Source: an uncultured Eubacteriales bacterium
GTDB taxonomy: Bacteria; Bacillota; Clostridia; Lachnospirales; CAG-274
Assembly: GCA_902496345.1 (NCBI GenBank)
Contig: CABVAP010000037.1
Span: 1-17,559, forward strand
DNA: 17,559 nucleotides
Reading direction: 5' to 3'
The notes below the pieces were generated by a model, which made no database searches, had not been told where the DNA came from, and was given only the letters and a program-made list of their open reading frames with translations. Shown piece after piece: positions 1-7,889 of the stretch. Each line of letters begins with the position of its first letter. The stretch's first letter is position 1. Made by a program: the position numbers and the translations under genes.

Positions 1-320
1 CGTATCTACATTCTTACCCGCTTTTTACTATTTACACATCTTTTGCTATATTCCCATTATGAACAACGTCATGTGGATAAAAAAAGATCGATCCTATAAA
101 AAGCATATTGATATATATAGCATAGTTGCCCTCATATTTTTTCATAATGCTCTTTTTACTATGTTTCAGGGGTTAAATATGTTTATAAAAAGATTAGACA
201 TCTACATTTCATCTCTTGTGCAGACATCTAATCTATTTTTTATTTTGTCAACTTCCTTAACTTATTGGCATTGCTTCTTTAACTACATTTTTTTCTTATT
301 TATTTCTTATTTCATATCTA
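1..320. other. AT-rich intergenic region with no gene recognised
   Basis: Apart from the terminator hairpin at 186-234, I see no supportable gene here. A plus-strand open frame from 59 to 391 has low-complexity, Phe/Ile/Tyr-rich content, no clear ribosome binding site, and runs into the 3' end of the acetyltransferase gene on the other strand. It is most likely chance. This stretch looks like the downstream edge of the polysaccharide cluster. Confidence 0.5.
186..234 (-). terminator. Rho-independent terminator at the end of the cluster
   Basis: An 8-bp perfect inverted repeat (AGATTAGA at 191-198 with TCTAATCT at 227-234) can extend inward by three more pairs across a 2x2 internal loop. On the minus strand it is followed by a run of five T (186-190). 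It lies about 90 bp past the stop of the last minus-strand gene, where an operon terminator is expected. A T-rich stretch also follows on the plus side, so it could work in both directions. The stem is A/T-rich and therefore only moderately stable. Confidence 0.6.
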
Positions 321-920
321 TTAAGGTAATCGTCCGACATGTCCTTCTGATGCGTTATCACGAAAAATTATTTCTGCAGGATTACCAATAACTATAGAAT
401 TACTTGGCACATCAAAATTTACGAATGTATTTGGTGCAATTAATACATCATCCCCGATTTTGATATTGCCAACCACTGTTGAATTAGCTCTAATAGCGAC
501 TCTATTTCCTATTGTCGGCACACCTTTTCTTTTTCCCCTAATGTCTCTTCCAATAGTAACTCCGTGGGTTACCATAAACTGATCTCCAATTTTTGATTCA
601 CCATTAATAACAATTCGACCCCAATGTCCAATAACAAAACCTTTTCCTATATTTTTATTTTGTATTTCTAGTCCATATTTATATTGATATTTTTTTAATC
701 TTAAAGAATAAAAATATCTCCATATCGTGTCATAATTAGATTGATATTTTCTAAACAATTTTACTGCCTTCAATTCAACCATCATTTTCTCACGTACAGT
801 TAAATCGCCGTCTTTATCTCTGAAAGTAGAAAATGCATAACTATCATTTGCAAATAACTCTTTGTACATTTTAAAATTTGGTATCCAAAATTTGAATGAA
901 ATCATTTTTTTTATTCTCAT
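321..920 (-). CDS. Serine-acetyltransferase-like hexapeptide O-acetyltransferase
   Basis: The 199-aa product is predicted to O-acetylate a sugar or related acceptor from acetyl-CoA in the cytoplasm. Residues about 1-85 form a helical N-terminal part. Residues about 86-185 are a left-handed parallel beta-helix of hexapeptide repeats, with IGHWGRIVI (97-105), THGVTIG (118-124), PTIGNRVAI (135-143), IGDDVLI (155-161) and the closing IGNPAEII (178-185). This is the layout of the CysE/SAT branch (LbH_SAT). His99 and His119 sit where CysE has its catalytic-site histidines. Classical CysE is longer and makes O-acetylserine, but the polysaccharide context argues for glycan acetylation. The gene is last in the operon, 69 nt after the flippase gene. 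No good SD precedes the ATG, but a promoter-like pair lies just upstream. The family is secure; the acceptor is unknown. Confidence 0.85.
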   Translation of the reverse strand: MRIKKMISFKFWIPNFKMYKELFANDSYAFSTFRDKDGDLTVREKMMVELKAVKLFRKYQSNYDTIWRYFYSLRLKKYQYKYGLEIQNKNIGKGFVIGHWGRIVINGESKIGDQFMVTHGVTIGRDIRGKRKGVPTIGNRVAIRANSTVVGNIKIGDDVLIAPNTFVNFDVPSNSIVIGNPAEIIFRDNASEGHVGRLP

Positions 921-935
921 GTTATTAAACTATAT

Positions 936-964
936 ATTGTATAAATTTATTTTAGTTTTAACAA
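936..964 (-). promoter_or_regulatory. Possible internal sigma-A-type promoter before the last gene
   Basis: On the minus strand a TTGTTA (959-964, 4/6 to TTGACA) and a TACAAT (936-941, 5/6 to TATAAT) are separated by exactly 17 nt, in the 69-nt gap between the flippase stop and the acetyltransferase start. The transcript would start near 929, giving a very short leader. This fits the lack of a visible SD before that gene. In such AT-rich DNA the match could be chance. Confidence 0.3.
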
Positions 965-989
965 TATACTTTTTCCTTTCAACATAATC

Positions 990-2456
990 TTATTTTTTTA
1001 TCTTTGATTGTATGCTAACAAACATTTTTTTGGTAACACCTAATGCAAAAGTGTCTTTTAATACGATTAAACCAAGATAATAAATGATTACTCCTAAACA
1101 TATTTCAATTATTAAAGATAAAATGCTATATACTAAATATTTAGATATAACAATTATAGTCATGAGCATCAAGATTCCAGATATTAACTTCTTTGATATA
1201 ATTTTAAACATTTGATTAAAGGAAATATACCCATCTGATTGTTTAATATATAAATAAGTAATTATAAATTCTGCTATAACAGACGCTATAATTGCACCTA
1301 TTCCAGAAAATAATTTTATTAAACAAACATTTAATATACAATTAATCAATGTTCCAAAAATCAGTATTTTTGCACTTTTTGCTCTATTACCTGACGGATT
1401 ATAATATAAATATCCGATTGTATTACTTATTCCCATAATAGGAATCAATAGTGACATTAAAATTAAAAATATTACGACTCTAGAATAACCTTCTCCAAAA
1501 AATACTGGTACGAAACATTTTGACACTGCACACAATCCAAAAAAAGCGCCAAAACTAAGAGTCATTATAAATTCAAGTGCGAAAGATAAGTTAAATTCAA
1601 TTTCTTTTTTCATATTTTTGCTAAATAAATATGACATTCTTGAACTAAATAAAGTATTCATTGATGTAAATGATATTGTTCTAATGATTGAAATTATTTT
1701 TGTTGCTTGTTCATAGCAACCATTCTCTATATTATCTTTTGTTATTATTCCTATCAATGTTTTGTCAACAACTGTGTAAATTGTCGCTGCGATTGTTGGA
1801 ACAAAATATATAAGCGTGCCTCTACAGTGGGCCAATAGATCCTTTTGTGTAACCTTGGATTTCACTATATATTTTGGCAAAAAAATCCACATACTTGTAT
1901 TGCCTAAAAATGTTGATAAGGCTAATATTAAAATGTATATAGATAGATCATTAGGAGTTTTTACAAATAAAAATATAAAAATAACTCCCATAATTTTGAA
2001 AAATGAATTAATTATTACAGTATGTTTTAATTTTTCTATACCTAAAAAGAACCACGATATATCAAAAATAATTGCTAAAATATAAAATGTTTGAATAAAA
2101 AATATAAAACGATATTCGTCATAAAAAAGAACAATAAAAAACCACAAAATCAAACTAACTACAGAAGTTATTACAGTAATTAATTCAATTCCCCAAAATG
2201 TTTTACTTCTATCGTAAGTAGAATCTCTGGCCTTAGCGATTTCAATAATTCCATACGAAGCTGTGCCAAGACCTGCTATTAAAACAAAATAAGAGTTAAT
2301 AGACAAAGTATAACTATAAATTCCAATATTATCTGGACCTAATACCCTTGAAACATATGGAGCAGTTATAAGAGGTGCAATTGTGGACAATATTTGTAAA
2401 AAAGTATTAAAAATAAAATTAACCTTCAACGAGGTTTTATTCAACTGCTTTTCCAT
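990..2456 (-). CDS. wzx: Wzx-like oligosaccharide flippase (MATE/PST family)
   Basis: The 488-aa polytopic membrane protein is predicted to flip undecaprenyl-diphosphate-linked repeat units across the cytoplasmic membrane. The N-terminus has the family signature PYVSRVLGPDNIGIYSY (about 33-49), then GLGTASYGIIEIAKARD (about 62-78), as in RfbX/Wzx proteins of the PST branch of the MOP superfamily. Hydrophobic segments recur along the whole length, consistent with 12-14 transmembrane helices, and the length is normal for the family. The SD (GGAG) lies in the last codons of the upstream aldo/keto reductase gene, 4 nt of true intergenic space away. Pairing with the Wzy-like gene at 12072-13451 indicates a Wzx/Wzy-dependent pathway. 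The specific substrate cannot be read from sequence. Confidence 0.92.
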   Translation of the reverse strand: MEKQLNKTSLKVNFIFNTFLQILSTIAPLITAPYVSRVLGPDNIGIYSYTLSINSYFVLIAGLGTASYGIIEIAKARDSTYDRSKTFWGIELITVITSVVSLILWFFIVLFYDEYRFIFFIQTFYILAIIFDISWFFLGIEKLKHTVIINSFFKIMGVIFIFLFVKTPNDLSIYILILALSTFLGNTSMWIFLPKYIVKSKVTQKDLLAHCRGTLIYFVPTIAATIYTVVDKTLIGIITKDNIENGCYEQATKIISIIRTISFTSMNTLFSSRMSYLFSKNMKKEIEFNLSFALEFIMTLSFGAFFGLCAVSKCFVPVFFGEGYSRVVIFLILMSLLIPIMGISNTIGYLYYNPSGNRAKSAKILIFGTLINCILNVCLIKLFSGIGAIIASVIAEFIITYLYIKQSDGYISFNQMFKIISKKLISGILMLMTIIVISKYLVYSILSLIIEICLGVIIYYLGLIVLKDTFALGVTKKMFVSIQSKIKK

Positions 2457-2460
2457 ATAT

Positions 2461-3288
2461 TTATAGCACTCCTAAAGAAATAAGTAAAAACTTAATTTTA
2501 GTTTTAAATGAAAAATATGTATCTGGATTAAATCTTATTCTACCATTACATTCTAAACTATCAATTATTTTCATATCGTCTTTATCCAGATTTATTAGTT
2601 TAATCTTGTCTAGTTCCATTTCTTTTAGATGATGTTCTTTTGATGTACTTGGAATAGGTATATATCCTTTATTTATATTCCATTTCAGTATAATATTTGC
2701 TATAGATGTATTTTCTCTTTCGGAAATATTTATTAAATTAGTATTCTCAAAAAGTCTTTTATCAATTCTAGCGAAAGGTGAATAACTAATAATTTGAATA
2801 TCATTTTTTTCACAAAATTCAACAGTGTCTTTTTGTTGAAATAAAGGATGAAGTTCGATTTCATTATACATTGGTTTTACCCTACAATTTTTCATTAACT
2901 TCATTAATTGTTTTTCGGTAAAATTACAAACACCTATTTCTTTAACTTTACCTGACAAATACAACTCTTCCATTTTATACCATAATTTTTTATATAAAAA
3001 TGGATATGGCCAGTGAAGTAAATAACAATACAACTCAGTACCATTTTTTTCAATTTTTATCTTAGAGTCATTAAAATGTTGCTCAAAATTTTTAAATTGA
3101 TCAACGAAAGAGAATTTTGTAAAAACTTTAAAATTATTGTCTCTAACATAGTCACCAACATAATCTTCATTGAAATAGTCATCACTTGTATCTACAAAAT
3201 CAAAGCCTAATGTAGACGCCCTTGGTAAAACATTTTCCAACTCTTTTTTATACGGAAAACTACCTAATCCAATTATAAATTTTCTCAT
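2461..3288 (-). CDS. Aldo/keto reductase family protein
   Basis: The 275-aa product is a cytoplasmic NAD(P)H-dependent oxidoreductase of the AKR TIM-barrel family, at normal length. The catalytic tetrad is visible: Asp33 and Tyr38 in FVDTSDDY (31-38), Lys58 in VFTKFSF, and His92 in LLHWPYP (90-96). Later AKR landmarks are GVCNFTEKQL (about 119-128), a Glu in YNEIELHP, and SYSPFAR. The pattern resembles 2,5-diketo-gluconate-reductase-like members. Such genes are not a standard part of capsule operons. It is sandwiched without gaps between an FrhB-domain gene (2 nt upstream, with its SD GGAG inside that gene's end) and the flippase gene, so it is almost certainly co-expressed. It may reduce a keto-sugar or a precursor of a glycan substituent. 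The substrate is unknown and could be unrelated to the polysaccharide. Confidence 0.88.
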   Translation of the reverse strand: MRKFIIGLGSFPYKKELENVLPRASTLGFDFVDTSDDYFNEDYVGDYVRDNNFKVFTKFSFVDQFKNFEQHFNDSKIKIEKNGTELYCYLLHWPYPFLYKKLWYKMEELYLSGKVKEIGVCNFTEKQLMKLMKNCRVKPMYNEIELHPLFQQKDTVEFCEKNDIQIISYSPFARIDKRLFENTNLINISERENTSIANIILKWNINKGYIPIPSTSKEHHLKEMELDKIKLINLDKDDMKIIDSLECNGRIRFNPDTYFSFKTKIKFLLISLGVL

Positions 3289-3290
3289 AA

Positions 3291-4265
3291 TTAATTACTC
3301 CTATTTATAACTCTATTAATTTTACTGATTAATTTGCCGAATAAATTATCATTCGACAAAATGTCAATCAACTTAATATTCTTATATGTCATTTTTGTTA
3401 AACATTTTCTTAAAAAATGTTTTTTTATTGATTCATTATATGCAGGATTACCTGATACTATATCTTCAAAACTATATTTTTTATGAACAAGTTGTCGCTT
3501 TATTTTTTCTAGTTCACATTCCCCATGTTCTGTATTAATAATTATACATGATAATCCTTTATTGTCGTTTAAACTTAAATCAGTTTCCGCTTTACCCCAC
3601 GCATCAGCAATAGTTATATCTGAGTTACGTCCATCAAGACCTTTAAACTTACATTTATAACATGATGGTCTTATATTCCAAGCATTGATATACGAAGCCA
3701 TGTATGCATCATCAGTTCTTTCTTTTTCATATAACGCATTTTTTGACTCTATTCTTACTCTCCATAGTTTCCATCCATTAGACTTGTCTTTAAACTTTAT
3801 ATCAATTATTTCATCAATTTTAAAATTATAATTAAGATATTTGTTCCAAATACCTGGCGACGGAACACCGTGGCAGATCAAATCAACTGCAACTAAATTT
3901 GTATATGATTTTCTTAAATATGCTTTTAATCCCACTATTTGGCATGGAGTCCCTGAAAAAAGAACTTTCTTACCTTCGTCCAGATCTTTCTTTACTTGAA
4001 CAAAAATATCACCTACATTACTTTGAGGATATTTTGATCCCTGCAGTAGCTTCAAATCTTCATAATTTGTTACTCTTCTATGCTGAGGAGAAAATTTATC
4101 ATCAAATGCAACTCCATATACTGATCCACCTTCTAAAATACAATTTCTCCCTAATTCAAAAAAAATGCCACCAGATGTACTATTGAATCTAGATTTTGTA
4201 TCACGAATATAAGCAATGTATGATTCGATAGGTTTATTGTCATTAAAATAATCAATATTACTCAT
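3291..4265 (-). CDS. FrhB-domain protein (coenzyme F420 hydrogenase/dehydrogenase beta-like) lacking the ferredoxin domain
   Basis: The 324-aa protein matches the FrhB N- and C-terminal domains found in polysaccharide clusters beside pyruvyltransferases. Visible landmarks are STSGGIFFELG (29-39), SGTPCQIVGLKAYL (104-117, Cys108), DLICHGVPSPGIW (128-140, Cys131), SCYKCKFKG (201-209, Cys202 and Cys205) and SDITIADAWG (215-224). Most such proteins are about 400 aa and begin with a two-cluster ferredoxin domain. This one starts directly before the SSGG-type motif and has no N-terminal CxxCxxC repeats. The start ATG overlaps the upstream pyruvyltransferase gene by 8 nt, so coupled translation is likely and a longer N-terminus is not available in frame. 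The family suggests a flavin/Fe-S redox enzyme, but its exact reaction in glycan pathways is not established. It may need a ferredoxin from elsewhere. Confidence 0.85.
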   Translation of the reverse strand: MSNIDYFNDNKPIESYIAYIRDTKSRFNSTSGGIFFELGRNCILEGGSVYGVAFDDKFSPQHRRVTNYEDLKLLQGSKYPQSNVGDIFVQVKKDLDEGKKVLFSGTPCQIVGLKAYLRKSYTNLVAVDLICHGVPSPGIWNKYLNYNFKIDEIIDIKFKDKSNGWKLWRVRIESKNALYEKERTDDAYMASYINAWNIRPSCYKCKFKGLDGRNSDITIADAWGKAETDLSLNDNKGLSCIIINTEHGECELEKIKRQLVHKKYSFEDIVSGNPAYNESIKKHFLRKCLTKMTYKNIKLIDILSNDNLFGKLISKINRVINRSN

Positions 4266-5370
4266 ATTTCTTCATTTCCTCATTATTTAAAGAATAGTTT
4301 AAAAATTCATTAGAATTCTCAACATATTTATCAAGTAAATCAGTCACACTCTCCCAATTTATTGGATTTTCATCTAAACCGTTGCTTATATTCCTATTCA
4401 TTAATTTCAATTTTTTTGCCAAATCTAACAATCTTTCGTTATTATTGTATGATTTTTCAGGAATCTCGAAATAAAATTCTTTTTGAAAATTAATTGAGAA
4501 AGCCATTCCATGAAAAGATGTCGTAAATACCACCTCAGCATTTTTTACTAGATTCAAGAATTCTTCAATAGATGCATAACTAAAATCAATATAATCATCT
4601 TTTGTGTTCAATCTATTTAAACTTACTACCTTATAACTATTTTTCTTTGCGTACTCTAACGCTTTTGAAACTAATTCAACTGGTTGATTAACATGATAAA
4701 CCAGAACGTATTTTTCTTCTATCAATCTCTTATTATTTATTAGTTCTGACCATTTTTTCATATTTAATAAAAAAGTAGGATCTAAAACATTAGTTGAGTC
4801 AATATTTAGATTATTTTTTAGATAAACTTTCAAGTTTTCTTCTCTTACTGAAATATTATTAAACTTGGGAAGATACTTTTTATAAGCATCAATTGCAAAC
4901 TCATCCACATCAGACACTTTAAAACTTGCAGCATACGAAACTCTTCTAACATCATTTGGAAAATCCAACAAATACGTTGTATCATTTTCCAAAAGTTCTA
5001 AATTCCACACTTGATCACTTCCCGCAATGATAGTATCAAATGTACTTATTAATTCAGAATCTACTGTTTCACTAATTTTTAAATACTTTTTAACAAATTG
5101 TTTTAATTCAAATTGTTTTATAGAATTGTTTCTTTGTTGCCTAAATCTTATGAAGACTTTAATTAAAGATTTCAATTTATTTTTTGTTCCAATTGCTTCC
5201 CATGGCTTTAAAGGGTCGAAAAAAACCTTATTAAAATATAGAGGTGTATAGTCTATTACTTCCACATTATATCCTCTTTGTTCTAATGCATTTTGCAATG
5301 CATAACATTGCAATATAGCACCATAATTTACTGCATTATGAAATGTTAAAATACCAATTTTCTTATTCAT
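4258..5370 (-). CDS. Polysaccharide pyruvyl transferase family protein
   Basis: The 370-aa product is predicted to add a pyruvate ketal (from phosphoenolpyruvate) to a sugar of the repeat unit, or a related decoration. Signature stretches of the family (PF04230) are present: NYGAILQCYALQNAL (about 15-29), IIAGSDQVWN (about 114-123), SVREEN (about 174-179) and TTSFHGMAFS (about 283-292) with its conserved histidine. The chosen ATG has a good SD (GGGAG, 5 nt away). A TTG 15 nt further upstream overlaps that SD and is unlikely to be the start. The gene follows the broken acyltransferase gene after about 53 nt and overlaps the FrhB-domain gene by 8 nt. PPT-FrhB pairs are a common but poorly understood arrangement in Bacillota glycan clusters. 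Family assignment is firm; the transferred group is inferred. Confidence 0.88.
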   Translation of the reverse strand: MNKKIGILTFHNAVNYGAILQCYALQNALEQRGYNVEVIDYTPLYFNKVFFDPLKPWEAIGTKNKLKSLIKVFIRFRQQRNNSIKQFELKQFVKKYLKISETVDSELISTFDTIIAGSDQVWNLELLENDTTYLLDFPNDVRRVSYAASFKVSDVDEFAIDAYKKYLPKFNNISVREENLKVYLKNNLNIDSTNVLDPTFLLNMKKWSELINNKRLIEEKYVLVYHVNQPVELVSKALEYAKKNSYKVVSLNRLNTKDDYIDFSYASIEEFLNLVKNAEVVFTTSFHGMAFSINFQKEFYFEIPEKSYNNNERLLDLAKKLKLMNRNISNGLDENPINWESVTDLLDKYVENSNEFLNYSLNNEEMKKYE

Positions 5371-5423
5371 ACTTTCTCCCTTCAAAACATTGCTTAGAAC
5401 ATATTAAAAGCGGTTTTACATAT

Positions 5424-6074
5424 TTACTCTTTCCAAATCACATTATTTTTAATTATTCTATTAGAATTAATAATTGAGTTTTCTTCTGTATTTGAGTGCG
5501 AAATTACACTAGCAGCAGCAACTATTGTGTTGTTTTTTAATTCAACCCCCTTCAAAATTAGGCTTCGACAACCAATCCAAACGTTACTACCTATAATAAT
5601 TTTTTTAGGATTATTAATTTGGTGTTCATCATCTATAGAATATATCTTATGAAAATCTGTATCTAAAATTAAAATATCCCAAGACAATAAGACATTAGAT
5701 CCAAAATTTATATTAGAAACACATACTATTGCAGAATTTGCCGTAACACAAAAATTATCTCCAAAAACTATTTTCCCACTATTCGAAATTCTAGTTCCTT
5801 ATCCAAAATGAGCTGAACCTTCAAATTGAAATATACCGTTATTATCCCAAATACTTCTTTCATATTTTTTGTCAAATATACCAACATCTACAAATCCAAA
5901 ATATACACGACATTTTTTGTTTTTAACAAACACATTACCTGATAAGCGTTTTAATTTAGTATTTTTTGATATAATAATGATAGGATTAACCAACCCCTCC
6001 CATCCAAAATATCTATAATTTACTAATAATGTTTTGCTTATACTAATAGATAAGACTTTTTTTATTCTTCTCAC
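5424..6074 (-). pseudogene. Hexapeptide acyltransferase interrupted by one in-frame stop
   Basis: Reading from GTG (6072-6074), 91 codons are followed by TAA at 5799-5801. The same frame then stays open to the stop at 5424-5426, for 216 codons in all. The first part holds the N-terminal beta strands and ends GSAHFG. After the stop it continues GTRISNSGKIVFGDNFC and on through NINFGSNVLLSWD and IIIGSNVWIGCRSLIL, typical left-handed beta-helix repeats of sugar O-acyltransferases (WcaF/Maa-like). His-containing DTDFHKI matches the catalytic region of the family. The gene overlaps the RmlC-like gene by 4 nt (GTGA) and has a GAAGG SD, so it is a normal operon member disabled by one change, perhaps CAA to TAA. 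A sequencing error or readthrough is possible. Reinitiation at an internal TTG (5687) would give only half a beta-helix. Confidence 0.82.
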
Positions 6075-6679
6075 TGTAAATGACCTTCAATTTCTGATTT
6101 ATTGTCATAATTTTCCATAATTTTCTTATAGTCATTAAAACTCATTAAATTTAAATCTTTATCGCTAATAATCAAATTATCTTTTCCACCAATTAACTCG
6201 AATGGCCATTCAATCCCAATATCAGGATCATTGTACATAATTCCTGAATCACCTTCTTCAAAAAATACTTCAGTTGCTTTATAACTTACAATTGAATTTT
6301 CAATTACTAAATATCCATGTCCAAAATAAGCTGGAACCAGTAATGAATCCATATTTTCTGCTGTCAGATGGAATCCTCTCCATTGACCATATGTTGGAGA
6401 ATCTGGTCTCAAATCAACAATAACATCATATACATGACCACTTACACAACGTACTAATTTAGGTTGTTGTTTAATTAATTGAAAATGTGATGCTCTAATA
6501 ACACCCTTCTTTGAAAGAGTATAGAATACTTCTTTCAACTCGTGATTAATGCCATGGTCTTTAAAGACATCAATGTTGTAATCTTTAATTAATCCACCTC
6601 TATCATCTGAAGCAAAAAATGGTTTAATTAAATATGCATCTTTTAAATCTAATTCTTGAAAATTCCATTTCTGTACCAT
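6071..6679 (-). CDS. RmlC-like nucleotide-sugar 3- and/or 5-epimerase
   Basis: The 202-aa cupin-fold protein belongs to the dTDP-4-dehydrorhamnose 3,5-epimerase family. Family landmarks in order are DDRGGLIKDY (25-34), the catalytic histidine in RASHFQ (His65, where RmlC usually has RGLHYQ), PKLVRCVSGHVYDVIVDLR (73-91) with Lys74, PAYFGHGYLVIE (116-127) and the catalytic tyrosine in SYKATE (Tyr133), then DPDIGIEWP (151-159). The catalytic residues are therefore intact. The RAS variant before the histidine differs from classic RmlC. Because the neighbours are rfbF/rfbG and not rmlA/rmlB, the likely substrate is CDP-4-keto-6-deoxyglucose, epimerised at C3, C5 or both. A perfect SD (AAGGAG, 7 nt) lies just after the stop of the NAD-dependent epimerase gene. 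Family is certain; the nucleotide specificity and position epimerised are inferred. Confidence 0.88.
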   Translation of the reverse strand: MVQKWNFQELDLKDAYLIKPFFASDDRGGLIKDYNIDVFKDHGINHELKEVFYTLSKKGVIRASHFQLIKQQPKLVRCVSGHVYDVIVDLRPDSPTYGQWRGFHLTAENMDSLLVPAYFGHGYLVIENSIVSYKATEVFFEEGDSGIMYNDPDIGIEWPFELIGGKDNLIISDKDLNLMSFNDYKKIMENYDNKSEIEGHLQ

Positions 6680-6690
6680 ACCAAGTCTCC

Positions 6691-7587
6691 TTAATAATTC
6701 TCTAATGTATATTTTAATCCTTCTGTAAAATCTTTTGTTACAAAGTCACCAATGTCATTTAATAAATTTTTAGTGTCAAACATATCGAAAGTGTATTTAA
6801 TTCCATCATCTTCTCTTACACCAATTCGTATTAAATCACTTTTTTTACACTGTTCACCAATTTCAGCTAAGTATTCTTTTAAAATTCTAGGTTTACCAGA
6901 ACCAATGAAATAAAAATTTTCATTGAGTTTTGCCTCTCCAAGTCTATATACAGCTTCAATTAAATCCTGAACATAAATAAAATCATATGGTTGCATTGCA
7001 GGGCCAAAAGTCGCTTCATTACCTTTTACTAATTCACCTATTGTATAACTAACAAGATTTCCCGTTTTATTTTCAGGACCATATATATTTGAAAACTGCA
7101 TCCAAACATACTCTAAGTCAATATTCTTACAATATGTTTCAAGAATTAAATGTGCTGATGTTTTTGCAACACCATACATCATCCCACCACTTGTTTTTTT
7201 TAGCTTGTTTAATGATTCTGTAGCTCTTTCAGCTATTGTTCCTGCGCATAAGAATCTTTTACAATTTATTTTTTTTGCTATAGTGGCACAATTCAAAGTC
7301 ATTTCAATATTTTTTAATTGCACATATGGATTAGCTTTATCACCGCCATTTACACCTGCCCAGGCAAAATGATAAAAACAATCATATTTTTTTGAGGAAA
7401 TTAATTTTTCTATATCTTCTGCATTATCTAAAGATATTTCGATAGCATTAATTAAATCAGACTTAGGTAATTTAGAATTCTTAAAAGATATATCAATTGC
7501 AACTACAAAAATATTATTTTGAATTATTTTTTTAATTAATGATGAGCCAATAAATCCATTGGCACCTGTAACTATGACATTTTTCAT
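6691..7587 (-). CDS. NAD-dependent epimerase/dehydratase (probable CDP-sugar reductase or epimerase)
   Basis: The 298-aa extended short-chain dehydrogenase has the Rossmann motif TGANGFIG (7-14), the catalytic Thr117 in CAGTIAE, and the YxxxK pair Tyr138/Lys142 in MYGVAK. Further landmarks are FSNIYGPEN and YDFIYVQDL. In this setting it most likely reduces the 4-keto group made by RfbG, or epimerises the sugar, to finish a CDP-6-deoxyhexose. The start was set at the ATG at 7585-7587 because GGAGG sits 7 nt before it. An upstream in-frame ATG at 7620 lacks an SD and would add 11 residues ahead of the nucleotide-binding strand. The gene is separated from rfbG by the IS110 relic, so its expression may depend on a promoter at that junction. 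It sits 11 nt before the RmlC-like gene. Confidence 0.88.
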   Translation of the reverse strand: MKNVIVTGANGFIGSSLIKKIIQNNIFVVAIDISFKNSKLPKSDLINAIEISLDNAEDIEKLISSKKYDCFYHFAWAGVNGGDKANPYVQLKNIEMTLNCATIAKKINCKRFLCAGTIAERATESLNKLKKTSGGMMYGVAKTSAHLILETYCKNIDLEYVWMQFSNIYGPENKTGNLVSYTIGELVKGNEATFGPAMQPYDFIYVQDLIEAVYRLGEAKLNENFYFIGSGKPRILKEYLAEIGEQCKKSDLIRIGVREDDGIKYTFDMFDTKNLLNDIGDFVTKDFTEGLKYTLENY

Positions 7588-7639
7588 TCTTGCCTCCATT
7601 CTCTCGCTATGCGTGAGCACAAATTTTTATGAAACACCA

Positions 7640-7889
7640 GCACCATTACAATGCGTTATAATATAGTTAGAGAAGAAATATACTATAGAGCACGTGGAGG
7701 TGAGTGATGTTTTCTGTTTTTTAGTTTAACTCGTATTCTTATCTGTGCAGTCATCTGTCCATGCACAAACTTTTGTTCCCTTTGAGGACATACACTTACC
7801 AATAAAGTAATCTTGTTATTTGAATCGATATATTTGAGAACACAGATGGCAGTCAATGCTTTTTCTTTCTTTCAAAGGAGGCGGTTTTC
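7640..7889 (+). ncRNA. Candidate bridge-RNA region in the IS110 left end
   Basis: IS110-group elements encode a structured guide (bridge) RNA in the non-coding end upstream of the transposase gene. This 250-nt stretch occupies that place. It contains a TATAAT at 7657-7662 with no good -35 just upstream, as expected if the promoter forms only when the ends of the circle join. It also has a 6-bp stem with a 12-nt loop (TGTGCA 7744-7749, TGCACA 7762-7767). The identification rests on position and known family biology; I could not derive the guide loops. The RNA is probably non-functional now, given the broken transposase. Confidence 0.35.

Noticed and set aside
59..391. Plus-strand open frame of 110 codons
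   Set aside because: Low-complexity hydrophobic content from AT-rich DNA, no clear SD, and it overlaps the acetyltransferase 3' end and the terminator hairpin. Treated as chance.
1816..2085. Plus-strand open frame inside the flippase gene
   Set aside because: Antisense shadow of a well-supported membrane protein gene; no family features and no SD.
5424..5687. Separate small acyltransferase gene starting at TTG
   Set aside because: It is in the same frame as the upstream half and continues its hexapeptide repeats across a single stop. One broken gene explains it better.
7588..7620. Upstream ATG for the NAD-dependent epimerase
   Set aside because: No SD ahead of it; a GGAGG precedes the ATG at 7587, from which the Rossmann strand starts as in the family.
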